This document shows, one piece after another, positions 1 through 7,635 of a DNA stretch of 62,893 nt. The position numbers and the translations under genes were made by a program. A model generated the notes under the pieces. That model was not told the DNA's origin. It searched no databases and was given only the letters and a program-made list of their open reading frames with translations. The DNA comes from Brevibacterium sp. 239c (GTDB lineage Bacteria; Actinomycetota; Actinomycetes; Actinomycetales; Brevibacteriaceae). The stretch lies in NCBI RefSeq assembly GCF_900169365.1, contig NZ_FXZH01000023.1:1-62893 (forward strand). The letters run 5' to 3'. The first letter of the stretch is position 1, and each line of letters opens with the position of its first letter.

Positions 1-79
1 ACGCGTAATAGCCAGCCCGGGCCACTTTCAGGAGTCTAGCCATTCGGGTGATCGCGTAGTTGTCCTTCTCCGCGTGCAT
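1..79 (-). CDS. IS3-family transposase OrfB, 5' end only (partial)
   Basis: Reading down from an ATG at 79, the minus strand encodes about 26 residues (MHAEKDNYAITRMARLLKV and on), typical of the start of IS3-family OrfB, the DDE-type catalytic subunit; the rest lies outside the window. Its ATG shares one base with the TGA of the preceding orfA (TGATG), the arrangement expected for IS3 elements, where a programmed -1 frameshift joins OrfA and OrfB. The catalytic domain cannot be checked here. Confidence 0.85.
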   Translation of the reverse strand, partial: MHAEKDNYAITRMARLLKVARAGYYA

Positions 80-405
80 CAGTTCGAACCGTTCCGACGG
101 TGTTGCTTCGACGCGAAGAAGGATGCCGCTTTTCCCAGAAACTCGTTGTCCTGTTTGAGTTCGAAGTTCTCCCGTTGCAACCGGGCCAGCTCTGCTCGCT
201 CGTCCTCGCCCAACGGCCCCGTCGATGCCCCCTCGCCTTGTCGGCGCTGCTTTTCGGCTTTGACCCAGGTGCCCAGGGACTGTTCCCCGACTCCGATCTC
301 CTTGGCCACTGCCGCGATCGAGCGACCAGTGTCGATGACCAAAGTCGCGGCCTCCCGCCGGTACTCGGGCGTGAACGTGCGACGCTGTTTCTTGCTCTCT
401 GACAT
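79..405 (-). CDS. IS3-family transposase OrfA (HTH subunit)
   Basis: About 108 residues starting MSESKKQRRTFTPEYRREA, the usual OrfA N-terminus. A helix-turn-helix follows (around residues 10-55, with SIAAVAKEIGVGEQSLGTWV), then a leucine-zipper-like segment (ARLQRENFELKQDNEFLGKA) used for dimerisation and for pairing with OrfB. OrfA binds the terminal repeats of the element. I chose the ATG at 405 because GGAAGG lies nine bases upstream; the frame is open to 456 and a second ATG at 414 sits right against the same GGAAGG. The gene looks intact, so the element may be functional, but only one end is in view. Confidence 0.9.
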   Translation of the reverse strand: MSESKKQRRTFTPEYRREAATLVIDTGRSIAAVAKEIGVGEQSLGTWVKAEKQRRQGEGASTGPLGEDERAELARLQRENFELKQDNEFLGKAASFFASKQHRRNGSN

Positions 406-525
406 GCTGGACATCCTTCCACCAGGATCACGAATCCCGCTAGCTCGGGTGTCCACAAAACCAGGCTAACCTCAAGTGGTTGTTTCTAACGCCACCCGGG
501 GCATTTCTGATGAAAGACAACAAAC

Positions 526-1698
526 ATGAAACTTCACGACGGCAACTGCCACGACTTCGACATTGAGCATGCGGGTCTTCCCGACGCGAACGCCTGGGGC
601 ATCACGAGTAGGGCCACGCGCCTGGTTCAGCCTGATACGCCGGTCGTTGGGTGGCGGTACATGGTTGTGGCTCATGTGGCCGGGACAGTGATTCGTGCTG
701 ATGGTCTGGACGGAGATAACCCGACGTTCTGGAATAGCACGCTTGCTGCACCGCAAGCCGAATGTGATGTGGTCGCGCTCGGGCCAAGAAACCTTGGAGA
801 CGTTGCCCGGCGACTGTTGGATCATGGCCGTTCACCTGACCCTGAATGCGAATGTGGTTACAGGGTGGTTCGGTCTGTGACTGAGTTGACGAAGTATCTG
901 CAATGGGCTGAGGGGCAGCTTGCCGACTTCCCTGTGTCGGAGTTGCCGGAGGACCTGCGGGTACTGGTGGAGCCGCTTGGGGACACTGTTTCTCAGTCTG
1001 TCGTGTTGTTGCCGGTGCTGGGGTGTGGTCAGGTTGCGGGTGCACGATTCGAGAACTATCAAGACCCTGACGAGACGTTGCGGGTGGAATATTTCGCTTC
1101 TCTGGGGCAGTTCATTGCCAGTGAGGGTGACCCTGTGATTGACGCTTTGCGTAGTTGGGGTGCTGAGGTGGTTGTGGTGCCTTCTGTGACGGGGGTTCAT
1201 GGGCCTGGGGATTGTGATGCTCGCGGCGAGGTGTACACGATTTGGAGGCTGATGCCGCCCGTTGGTGTTGAGGGTGTGGTGCTTCGTGAGGGTGACGCAA
1301 CCGTGTCTGGTGATGGGTGGACGGAGGCGGGCCGGTTTGGTGAGTTCGGTGCCGCTGGTGCTGCTGTCATTAGCGACGGGAAGGTGTTGCTGGTGTGGTC
1401 GAACTCCCGGTGGCAGTTGCCTGGTGGTGCCCGTATGGGTGGTGAGTCTGTGGGTGAGTGCGTGGTCCGTGAGGTTGCTGAGGAAACGGGTGTGGATTTG
1501 GTTGGTGTGCCGGTGAGGTCTGCGTTCGCGCGGTCTGATGCTGCTGGTTGGTCTTATACGACTGTGGTGGTGGATGCGCCTGCTGGTGTTTTCCCGGTGG
1601 CTGATGCTGAGGTTTCGGATTGGGGTTGGTTCGCTGACCCGCCCGTTGGTATGCACCCGGATTTGTTGGAGACGTGGGACCGGATTACGACCCCGTAA
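526..1698 (+). CDS. Nudix hydrolase with a large uncharacterised N-terminal region
   Basis: 390 residues. The C-terminal third is a Nudix domain with a complete Nudix box at about residues 300-322 (GGARMGGE, then REVAEETGV), which binds the metal that hydrolyses nucleoside-diphosphate-linked substrates; the substrate is unknown. The first 250 residues match no family I recognise; they contain a Cys-rich stretch (PECECGY) near residues 105-111. A Nudix domain of normal size needs only about 140 residues, so this is a multidomain protein. Codon use is rich in GTG, GGT and GTT, unlike the C-ending codons of genes from 2368 onward, suggesting transfer. An in-frame stop just upstream supports the ATG at 526, although the SD is weak. 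An intrinsic terminator follows. Confidence 0.8.
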   Translation: MKLHDGNCHDFDIEHAGLPDANAWGITSRATRLVQPDTPVVGWRYMVVAHVAGTVIRADGLDGDNPTFWNSTLAAPQAECDVVALGPRNLGDVARRLLDHGRSPDPECECGYRVVRSVTELTKYLQWAEGQLADFPVSELPEDLRVLVEPLGDTVSQSVVLLPVLGCGQVAGARFENYQDPDETLRVEYFASLGQFIASEGDPVIDALRSWGAEVVVVPSVTGVHGPGDCDARGEVYTIWRLMPPVGVEGVVLREGDATVSGDGWTEAGRFGEFGAAGAAVISDGKVLLVWSNSRWQLPGGARMGGESVGECVVREVAEETGVDLVGVPVRSAFARSDAAGWSYTTVVVDAPAGVFPVADAEVSDWGWFADPPVGMHPDLLETWDRITTP

Positions 1699-1707
1699 AT
1701 GATTGTT

Positions 1708-1750
1708 GCCCCGTGCGTGGCCTTGATTGGCTGCGCACGGGGCGTTTTTT
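1708..1750 (+). terminator. Intrinsic terminator after the Nudix gene
   Basis: Perfect 10-bp stem GCCCCGTGCG / CGCACGGGGC (1708-1717 and 1734-1743) followed by G and six T residues, ten bases after the stop codon. Confidence 0.9.
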
Positions 1751-1760
1751 GCATTCACGG

Positions 1761-1970
1761 CTATGTTCTGGGCGTGCACCCGTAAGCACGCATGTCGCCA
1801 GTGCGGTCATAGATGGGTGTGAGGCGGTCTATGCCCATCTCGCCAGTGTTCAGGCCTTGCCTCATATCGTCTTCGCTCATTCCTGCCCATTCAGCGGCCT
1901 GAGCTACTGTGATGCCGTGATCGTCCATGCATTCGCGGATTGTGGTCATGATTCCGGTGATGGTGGTCAT
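1761..1970 (-). CDS. Small hypothetical protein (possible HTH)
   Basis: 69 residues. The middle (TVAQAAEWAGMSEDDMRQGL) reads like a short helix-turn-helix of the type found in phage and plasmid accessory proteins, but it is too short to assign. The start at 1970 is supported by AAAGGAG about 11 bases upstream. It follows the 79-codon gene with a six-base gap, so the two probably share a transcript. It is convergent with the Nudix gene. Confidence 0.6.
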   Translation of the reverse strand: MTTITGIMTTIRECMDDHGITVAQAAEWAGMSEDDMRQGLNTGEMGIDRLTPIYDRTGDMRAYGCTPRT

Positions 1971-1976
1971 TTCAGT

Positions 1977-2216
1977 TCACTCTCCTTTGAGTACGTCGGT
2001 GTATTCCTGTTTCTCGGTGCCTAGCTCGACAGTCAGTGCTTTGTACTGTGCCACGGAGTTGGTGAAGAACTCGTTATCCATTTCATCCCCAGCGGCGAGG
2101 GTGGCAATGGTCTTGGCTGTGAAGGCCATTTGTGATTCGAGTGTCTGGATTCGGCGGCTGATGTTGACGATCATGTCGGCCTGTGTTTCGAGTATGCTTT
2201 TCGTGCTGGTGTTCAT
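1977..2216 (-). CDS. Small hypothetical coiled-coil protein
   Basis: 79 residues, mostly helical and hydrophilic, with heptad-like spacing (ADMIVNISRRIQTLESQM and VAQYKALTVELGTEKQEY) suggesting a short coiled coil. I know no family for it. An AGAGGA motif lies about 10 bases upstream of the ATG. It is first of two small minus-strand genes beside the IS3 element and Nudix gene, a setting typical of phage- or plasmid-derived accessory DNA. Confidence 0.6.
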   Translation of the reverse strand: MNTSTKSILETQADMIVNISRRIQTLESQMAFTAKTIATLAAGDEMDNEFFTNSVAQYKALTVELGTEKQEYTDVLKGE

Positions 2217-2367
2217 GGTGATCCATTCCTCTGTGAGTGGTGTTCACCTAGTCCCCAGGTAGTCCTCAAAAATTGAGTTCTACTATCGTTCCAGGTGGCA
2301 AGCTTGTTAGGGAAATTCCCCTAAGCTCCACAGATTTGTCGCACAGACGTGCAGAGGTGATCACAAG

Positions 2368-2736
2368 TTGAAGCTGCAGACAGAGACCATGACCAGCATT
2401 CTCGGACTTGCCGGCATCACACACTTCCTCAAGCCCGAGACCTTCGATTCGATCGTTCCGCCCGGTCTGGGCGATCCGCGCTTCATCACCTATGCCAGCG
2501 GTGTCGCCGAACTCGGATGTGCGACTCTCCTGGCACTGCCACCCACTCGAAGGCTGGGCGGACTAGCATCCGCTGCACTCATGGTCGCGGTCTATCCTGC
2601 CAACATCTATACGGTGAAGAAGCACTGGCACAACCCTCGTGGACGTGCGATCGCCCTCGCCCGTCTGCCCCTTCAGGTTCCCCTCGTATGGATGTCATGG
2701 AACATCGCGAAGGATCGGACCAACGCCTCACACTGA
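2368..2736 (+). CDS. DoxX-like small membrane protein
   Basis: 122 residues with about four hydrophobic segments and the DoxX-like features GITHFLKPETFDSIVP near the N-terminus and VYPANIYTVKKHW later. DoxX-like proteins are small integral membrane proteins; roles in sulfur or redox chemistry are proposed for some, and the function here is unknown. The start is a TTG at 2368 with GAGGTG nine bases before it; an ATG seven codons in (2389) is the alternative. Codon use from this gene onward is that of the host chromosome. Confidence 0.75.
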   Translation: MKLQTETMTSILGLAGITHFLKPETFDSIVPPGLGDPRFITYASGVAELGCATLLALPPTRRLGGLASAALMVAVYPANIYTVKKHWHNPRGRAIALARLPLQVPLVWMSWNIAKDRTNASH

Positions 2737-2827
2737 GATCTGTATCTCGGACTGAGAGCTGAGTGAACTCAGTATTCACCCTGACCACGGCCTTGCGGCA
2801 GGACTTCTTCCATGACATATTCTGAGA

Positions 2828-4192
2828 ATGGCAGGGACACCGGAGTTTGCGCCTCAGGCATTGCAGGCATTGAATGGTCTGCGCTTCTCAACGGCCACTG
2901 CTGCCTTCCAGATCGAGGGCGCACGGACACTGGATGGCCGTGGGCGATCCATCTGGGACGACTTCGTCGACGTTCCCGGCAATGTCCTCGACTCCAGCGC
3001 CGCCGATCCCGGCCCCGACAGTTATCACCGCAGTGCCGAAGATGCAGTGTTGCTGGCCGGTCTCGGCGCCGACCGCTACCGATTCTCGATCTCGTGGGTC
3101 CGCATCATCCCAGACGGGCAGCGAAGCACGAAGCCCAACGCAGCGGGCCTGGACTATTACGACCGCGTCGTGGACGAACTTCTGGCTGCCGGGGTCACAC
3201 CGGAACCCACTCTCTACCATTGGGACCTTCCCACCGACCTCGAGGTAGCGGGCGGCTGGCTGAACAGGGACACTGTTCTTCGCTTCGGCGAATATGTCGA
3301 AGCCGTGGCGAACCGCCTCGGCGATCGAGTCCGCCATTGGTACACCATCAACGAACCCGCCTCGACCTCATTGCAGGGGTACGCGCTCGGGGAGCTGGCA
3401 CCAGGACACACCATGCTCTTCGACGCGCTGCCCACGGTCCATCACCAACTCATGGCCCATGGCACCGCAGCGACGATCCTGCGTGAACACGGAGCCCAGC
3501 AGGTGGCACCGGCAATCAATCACAGCCTCATCCTCCCCGAGACTGATGAGGAGGCCGATCACCGCGCTGCGACGACTCTCGACCTCATCTTCAATCGTCT
3601 CTTCGCCGACCCACTGCTCCTCGGAGAGTATCCGGACCTCGAGGCACTCGGAGTCCAGATGCCGATCCGCGACGGAGACATGGAACTGATCTCAACGCCC
3701 TGCGACGTCTATGGGGTCAACTACTACAACCCGACCACGGTGCGCAGTGTCGACGAAGGGCCGTTGCCCTTCGACATAGTGCCCACACCGGGTGCTGCGA
3801 CCACCGGGTTCGGACCACTCTGGCCGATCCGACCCGACACACTCCTAGATCTCCTCATCGATATGCGCACTCGCTACGGCTCGTCCCTGCCTCCCATCGT
3901 GATCTCTGAAAACGGCGCGTCCTTTCCCGAACCCGATGAATGCACCGAACCGATTCGCGATGACGAGCGCATCGCCTACCTGCATGATCACCTTCTGGCG
4001 CTCACCGAGGCAATGGCGGCCGGTGTCCCCGTCGACGGGTACACGGTGTGGTCACTGCTGGACAACTTCGAATGGGCGGACGGATACACCCAACGCTTCG
4101 GTTTGGTGCATGTGAATATGACGACCGGTCAGCGAACACCTAAGTCGTCGTATGAGTGGTATCGGAATCTCATCGCCGCGGTTCGGGCATGA
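2828..4192 (+). CDS. Family 1 glycoside hydrolase (beta-glucosidase type)
   Basis: 454 residues, the usual length for a GH1 (beta/alpha)8 barrel. Both catalytic glutamates are present: the acid/base in INEP (about residue 176) and the nucleophile in ISENG (about residue 361). The N-terminal substrate-pocket motif TATAAFQIEGA and C-terminal WSLLDNFEWADGY, RFGLVHV and KSSYEWY blocks are also intact. It should hydrolyse beta-linked glucosides or galactosides; no signal peptide is seen, so it acts in the cytoplasm. Its stop overlaps the start of the next gene, an MFS transporter (ATGA), so a sugar probably enters through that transporter and is cleaved here. The exact sugar cannot be told. Confidence 0.95.
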   Translation: MAGTPEFAPQALQALNGLRFSTATAAFQIEGARTLDGRGRSIWDDFVDVPGNVLDSSAADPGPDSYHRSAEDAVLLAGLGADRYRFSISWVRIIPDGQRSTKPNAAGLDYYDRVVDELLAAGVTPEPTLYHWDLPTDLEVAGGWLNRDTVLRFGEYVEAVANRLGDRVRHWYTINEPASTSLQGYALGELAPGHTMLFDALPTVHHQLMAHGTAATILREHGAQQVAPAINHSLILPETDEEADHRAATTLDLIFNRLFADPLLLGEYPDLEALGVQMPIRDGDMELISTPCDVYGVNYYNPTTVRSVDEGPLPFDIVPTPGAATTGFGPLWPIRPDTLLDLLIDMRTRYGSSLPPIVISENGASFPEPDECTEPIRDDERIAYLHDHLLALTEAMAAGVPVDGYTVWSLLDNFEWADGYTQRFGLVHVNMTTGQRTPKSSYEWYRNLIAAVRA

Positions 4193-5457
4193 GCGCAATC
4201 CAGCCGGGATCCGGCCAGTGGCCGAGTAAGAAGGTCGGGCCCCTCTGGATGGTGTGGTTCACCCTCGCCTGGCTGGCCATCTGGACGATCCAGCTGACTC
4301 CCATCCAGCTGCTTCTGCCATTGCAGCTCGACACCCAAAGCGGACACTGGCTGCACGGAGTCGTCTGGTCCGGAGTCGTCCTCTCAGCAGGTGGACTCGC
4401 CGGTATCATCGCCGCCCCGATCGCCGGGAGCCTCTCAGACCGCACTCGCTCACGGTGGGGCCGCCGTCGCCCTTGGGCCATCGGCGGATCGGTGGGAGCC
4501 GCCATCGGCCTCCTGCTCACCGGATGGGCACATGGACCACTGTTCGTCGGTGCTGCCTGGATCGTCGTCTCCGTTTCAGTGGCCATCGCCTCAGCGGCGC
4601 TGACCGCACTCATCGCCGATCAGCTCGACTCACAGAGGGGAACAGCATCGGCAGCGGCGAGCTCCGCCCAGGCCGTCGGCATCGTCGTCGGAGTCGGAGC
4701 GGTCGTGCTCTTGGGACTCGGACTCGGTGCCTCCTATGCGCTACTGGCCGGAATCATCACCGCCGTCGGAGTCGCCACTGCGATTCTGCTGCCCGACCCG
4801 GCTCCCGAACATCCGAGGATTCTCACCCTGCACGCCGGTCGAGAACCGATCACTCGGGCTCGGATATCGTCGCTGCTCGACCACAATTTCAAATGGCTGC
4901 TCGTGTCGAGGTTCGTCGTCAACGTGGGCAACGCCTTCGGAACCTCGCTGCTCCTCTTCTTCCTCATCTACGGAATCGGGGTTCCGGCCGACACTGCCGA
5001 AGACAAGCTGCTCGTCCTGATCGTCATTTACACGGTCTTCGTCGTCATCGCGTCCATCGTGCTGGGCGCCATATCGGACCGCTCGGGCAATCGTCGATTC
5101 TGGACGATCACCTCGGCGCTGGTGCAGGCCTGTTCGGGAGTCATCATCCTCATCAGCCCCGAGTTCGTCACCACCACGATCGCTGCTGCCATCATGGGCA
5201 CCGGCTACGGTGCGTACATGGCCGTGAGCCTGGCCTTCGCCACCGACCTGCTGCTCGATCCCGATGACCATGCCCGCGACCTGAGCATGGTCAACAATTC
5301 CGCCGCACTGGGACAACTCGTCGGACCCCTGCTCGGGGCGGGACTCGTTGCTCTCGTCGGTGGGTTCTGGCTTCTCTTCGCGGCCGCATCCCTGGTCTCG
5401 ATCCTCGGTGCGGTGATGACGCTGACTGTGCGCCCGAAGTCTCTGACCCCGCGCTGA
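4189..5457 (+). CDS. MFS transporter, probable glycoside/disaccharide permease
   Basis: 422 residues with about 12 membrane segments. The loop after TM2 carries the MFS signature in the form GSLSDRTRSRWGRRRPW, as in sucrose and other disaccharide permeases (SLC45/GPH-like). A second signature-like loop (GAISDRSGNRRFW) follows TM8, as expected from the duplicated fold. The start ATG at 4189 overlaps the GH1 stop by four bases, implying translational coupling and a joint role in uptake and cleavage of a glycoside. The frame extends upstream to 4156, but those codons lie in the GH1 gene. Confidence 0.88.
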   Translation: MSAIQPGSGQWPSKKVGPLWMVWFTLAWLAIWTIQLTPIQLLLPLQLDTQSGHWLHGVVWSGVVLSAGGLAGIIAAPIAGSLSDRTRSRWGRRRPWAIGGSVGAAIGLLLTGWAHGPLFVGAAWIVVSVSVAIASAALTALIADQLDSQRGTASAAASSAQAVGIVVGVGAVVLLGLGLGASYALLAGIITAVGVATAILLPDPAPEHPRILTLHAGREPITRARISSLLDHNFKWLLVSRFVVNVGNAFGTSLLLFFLIYGIGVPADTAEDKLLVLIVIYTVFVVIASIVLGAISDRSGNRRFWTITSALVQACSGVIILISPEFVTTTIAAAIMGTGYGAYMAVSLAFATDLLLDPDDHARDLSMVNNSAALGQLVGPLLGAGLVALVGGFWLLFAAASLVSILGAVMTLTVRPKSLTPR

Positions 5458-5494
5458 CCCCGACCGCCACGATTGTGCACCTGGGCCTGCACCC

Positions 5495-5534
5495 GTCACG
5501 TGCACGTGCACCTGCAGGTGCACCTGGACGTGAC
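5495..5534. repeat. 40-bp near-perfect palindrome between convergent genes
   Basis: Two abutting 20-base arms, GTCACGTGCACGTGCACCTG and its inverted copy (5515-5534), pair at 18 of 20 positions. It is built from GTGCAC and CACCTG units and sits between the convergent MFS and YdeI-like genes. It has no T-run, so it is either an atypical bidirectional transcription end or a protein-binding or cruciform-forming site. Confidence 0.7.
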
Positions 5535-5549
5535 TGATTGGCACAGATA

Positions 5550-6107
5550 TCAGGAGATGCCGAGGAGCTTCCCGCTCTTCGCCAGTTCTGGGTCGGTGCA
5601 TGAGGCCAGGTCGAAGCAGCAGGGCCGACGTTTCCCGGATTCCAGCTTTGAGATCGCCACCTCAACGCGACGGGCGCGGGTGTCGGCATTCTTAGTCGCC
5701 TGGATCCACCTCACCCATTCCCATCGCGCCATCGGTGTCAGGCCCGCCCACACCTCGGTGAGTTCGGGTGAGTCGGAAAGCGCCGCATCGAAGTCATCAG
5801 GAATCGAGGTCTCCGGCCACTCCTTCGTCGGAGTCAGTGACACGTCCACGCTGTCGGCATTGTCCGTGTCCAGCTGTACCGACAATTCGTCGGTGACGTT
5901 GATCCAATGCCCGCGCATGCCGTCGGGTTCTATCACTGTCGTGAAATCGACCCCGCCCATCTGCCCGTTCGCGGCGACCTGACCGCGAGAGGGCAGCTTC
6001 GCGCTGGAATCGGCAGGCAGGCGCAGGATCGGCCTGTCGTTGATGACTTCCAGCTGTGTGGAGAACTCAATGGCCGTCGGTGTGCTCTTACGTGTGCTCA
6101 TGGTCAC
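5550..6107 (-). CDS. YdeI/OmpD-associated family protein with DUF1905 domain
   Basis: 185 residues. The N-terminal part (about 10-100) resembles DUF1905, a small beta-barrel. The C-terminal part has the YdeI/OmpD-associated motif LTPMARWEWVRWIQATKN followed by the Arg-rich stretch ADTRARRVEVAISKLESG, around residues 125-160. Bacterial YdeI relatives have been linked to protection from antimicrobial peptides and bacteriocins, but the biochemical role is unknown. The gene stands alone, convergent with the MFS gene. The frame also offers an ATG two codons downstream. Confidence 0.78.
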   Translation of the reverse strand: MTMSTRKSTPTAIEFSTQLEVINDRPILRLPADSSAKLPSRGQVAANGQMGGVDFTTVIEPDGMRGHWINVTDELSVQLDTDNADSVDVSLTPTKEWPETSIPDDFDAALSDSPELTEVWAGLTPMARWEWVRWIQATKNADTRARRVEVAISKLESGKRRPCCFDLASCTDPELAKSGKLLGIS

Positions 6108-6177
6108 CAGAATAGCTTCCCCGCACGTGCCTGACTTCTGGATTCCTGATGTGTGGGGGACTGGGGCCGGCTTGAAC

Positions 6178-7635
6178 TCATTTCAGCTGTCGACCGACCC
6201 AGTCTGGGGACCCGGTTCGAATCCTCTCGACGCGTTCCCTCACCTGGTTGGGAAACGGTGCTGTGGCCCCAGTTGTCTGGTCCACATGCAAAGCGATGAT
6301 CTCTTCGGTCGCGGCGAGCTGTCCGTCGACTCGCATCTCATAGGCCAGGTGCAGCTTCTTTCCCCCTGCTGATACGAGAGTGGGGGTAACTTCGAGCTGC
6401 GCGCCGAGGCCGACCTCGTCGAGGTAGCGGATGTGTGATTCGACGGTGTACAGCGAGGTGGAATGTGCCTCGCGATGTGCCCGATCGAGACCGATCTGAT
6501 CCATCACCTGATCTGTGGCGAAACCGAAGACCAAAACGTAGAAGGCTTCGGACATGTGGCCGTTGTAGTCAATCCAGTCAGAGATGACCTGGGTCCGATA
6601 AGTTCCGAGGCTTCCCGGTTCTCCCGCTCCCTCATCCGCCGAGGTGACTCGTGGTATCGATTCTTGTCCCGCATCGAGTCCGGCCGTGAGTCTGCGCAAT
6701 GCGATGATGCCCGCGTCTCGCGTAGCGATGAGATCGGGAATCGTCTTTTCTCCGGCGGCGATATCGCAGCCGGCCACAACGTCGTCCCGCAGCTTCTGGG
6801 TGAGTTCGGGAGCATCGAGGCGGGTCCAGGGGGACTTCAGCGAGGGACCGAAGTGGTCGAGCATGTGGGCCATTCCGCCCTCGCCACCGGCCAGATGGAA
6901 GGTGAGCATCGGTCCTTGGAACGGCCAGCGCAGACCGGGACCGTCGGTGATCGACCGGTCGATCTGTTCCACCGTCGCCTCACCCTGGTCGATCATGTGC
7001 AGGGCCTCTCGCCACTGCGCTTCTTGGAGCCGGTTGGCGATGAACCCAGGGACCTCATGGGCCATTCTGATGACGGACTTGCCGATGCGTGTATAGAACT
7101 CGGCCGCCCAGTCGATTGCTGTGACGTCGGTGGACTCACCACCGACGACCTCGACGAGGGGGATGAGATAGGGAGGGTTGAACGGATGTCCGACGACGAG
7201 GCGTTCGGGATGGCGGGCATCCACTGCCATCTCGGTCATGCTGTAACCCGAGGTGGAGGAACCGATGACCACATGTTCATCACAGACGGCATCAATGCTG
7301 GCCAGGAGTTTGCGTTTGAGGTCAAGGTCCTCGGGGGCGGACTCCTGGACGAAACCGGTGCCCGCCACAGCCTCGGCGAGGTCCGTGTGCACAGTCCACG
7401 CGTTTCTGTCCGCTCCGGTGACCATGTCGAGTTCGGCCAGCGCGGGCCAGGCTGCGTCGATGAGCCGACTCAGCTTCTCGGCGGCATCCGGTGCGGGATC
7501 CCAGACCCTGACGGTGAAGCCCTGGGCCAGGAAGTATGCGGCCCAGCCGCCGCCGATGGTGCCGGCTCCGATGCAGGTGACCGTGGTGATCGACTCGAAT
7601 TCGGGATAGGAGGCAGCAGTGTCAGTCGCGCTCAC
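6178..7635 (-). CDS. lcdH: L-carnitine 3-dehydrogenase fused to a betainyl-CoA thioesterase
   Basis: 485 residues in two parts. Residues 15-320 are a 3-hydroxyacyl-CoA-dehydrogenase-type NAD domain with CIGAGTIGGGW near residue 21 and the C-terminal helical domain (EVPGFIANRLQEA). Residues about 345-485 are a hotdog thioesterase (IDYNGHMSEAFY). This fusion is known for carnitine catabolism: the first half oxidises L-carnitine to 3-dehydrocarnitine and the second is thought to hydrolyse betainyl-CoA to glycine betaine. The start is a GTG that overlaps the stop of the upstream cleavage-enzyme gene (GTGA). It is the third gene of an operon after the regulator and cleavage enzyme. Cytoplasmic. 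Confidence 0.93.
   Translation of the reverse strand: MSATDTAASYPEFESITTVTCIGAGTIGGGWAAYFLAQGFTVRVWDPAPDAAEKLSRLIDAAWPALAELDMVTGADRNAWTVHTDLAEAVAGTGFVQESAPEDLDLKRKLLASIDAVCDEHVVIGSSTSGYSMTEMAVDARHPERLVVGHPFNPPYLIPLVEVVGGESTDVTAIDWAAEFYTRIGKSVIRMAHEVPGFIANRLQEAQWREALHMIDQGEATVEQIDRSITDGPGLRWPFQGPMLTFHLAGGEGGMAHMLDHFGPSLKSPWTRLDAPELTQKLRDDVVAGCDIAAGEKTIPDLIATRDAGIIALRRLTAGLDAGQESIPRVTSADEGAGEPGSLGTYRTQVISDWIDYNGHMSEAFYVLVFGFATDQVMDQIGLDRAHREAHSTSLYTVESHIRYLDEVGLGAQLEVTPTLVSAGGKKLHLAYEMRVDGQLAATEEIIALHVDQTTGATAPFPNQVRERVERIRTGSPDWVGRQLK

Larger units (their letters stand above)
1..480 (-). mobile_element. IS3-family insertion sequence, 5' end (partial)
   Basis: orfA and the start of orfB, both on the minus strand, define one end of an IS3-family element that continues past the left edge. 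The outer boundary should lie about 40-75 bases upstream of orfA, roughly 445-480, where the minus strand reads TTAGCCTGGTTTTGTGGAC. The terminal inverted repeat and target duplication cannot be confirmed without the other end, so the right boundary is approximate. Confidence 0.65.

Noticed and set aside
74..99. GTTCGAACC resembling a tRNA T-loop
   Set aside because: It is inside the transposase genes and no cloverleaf can be built around it.
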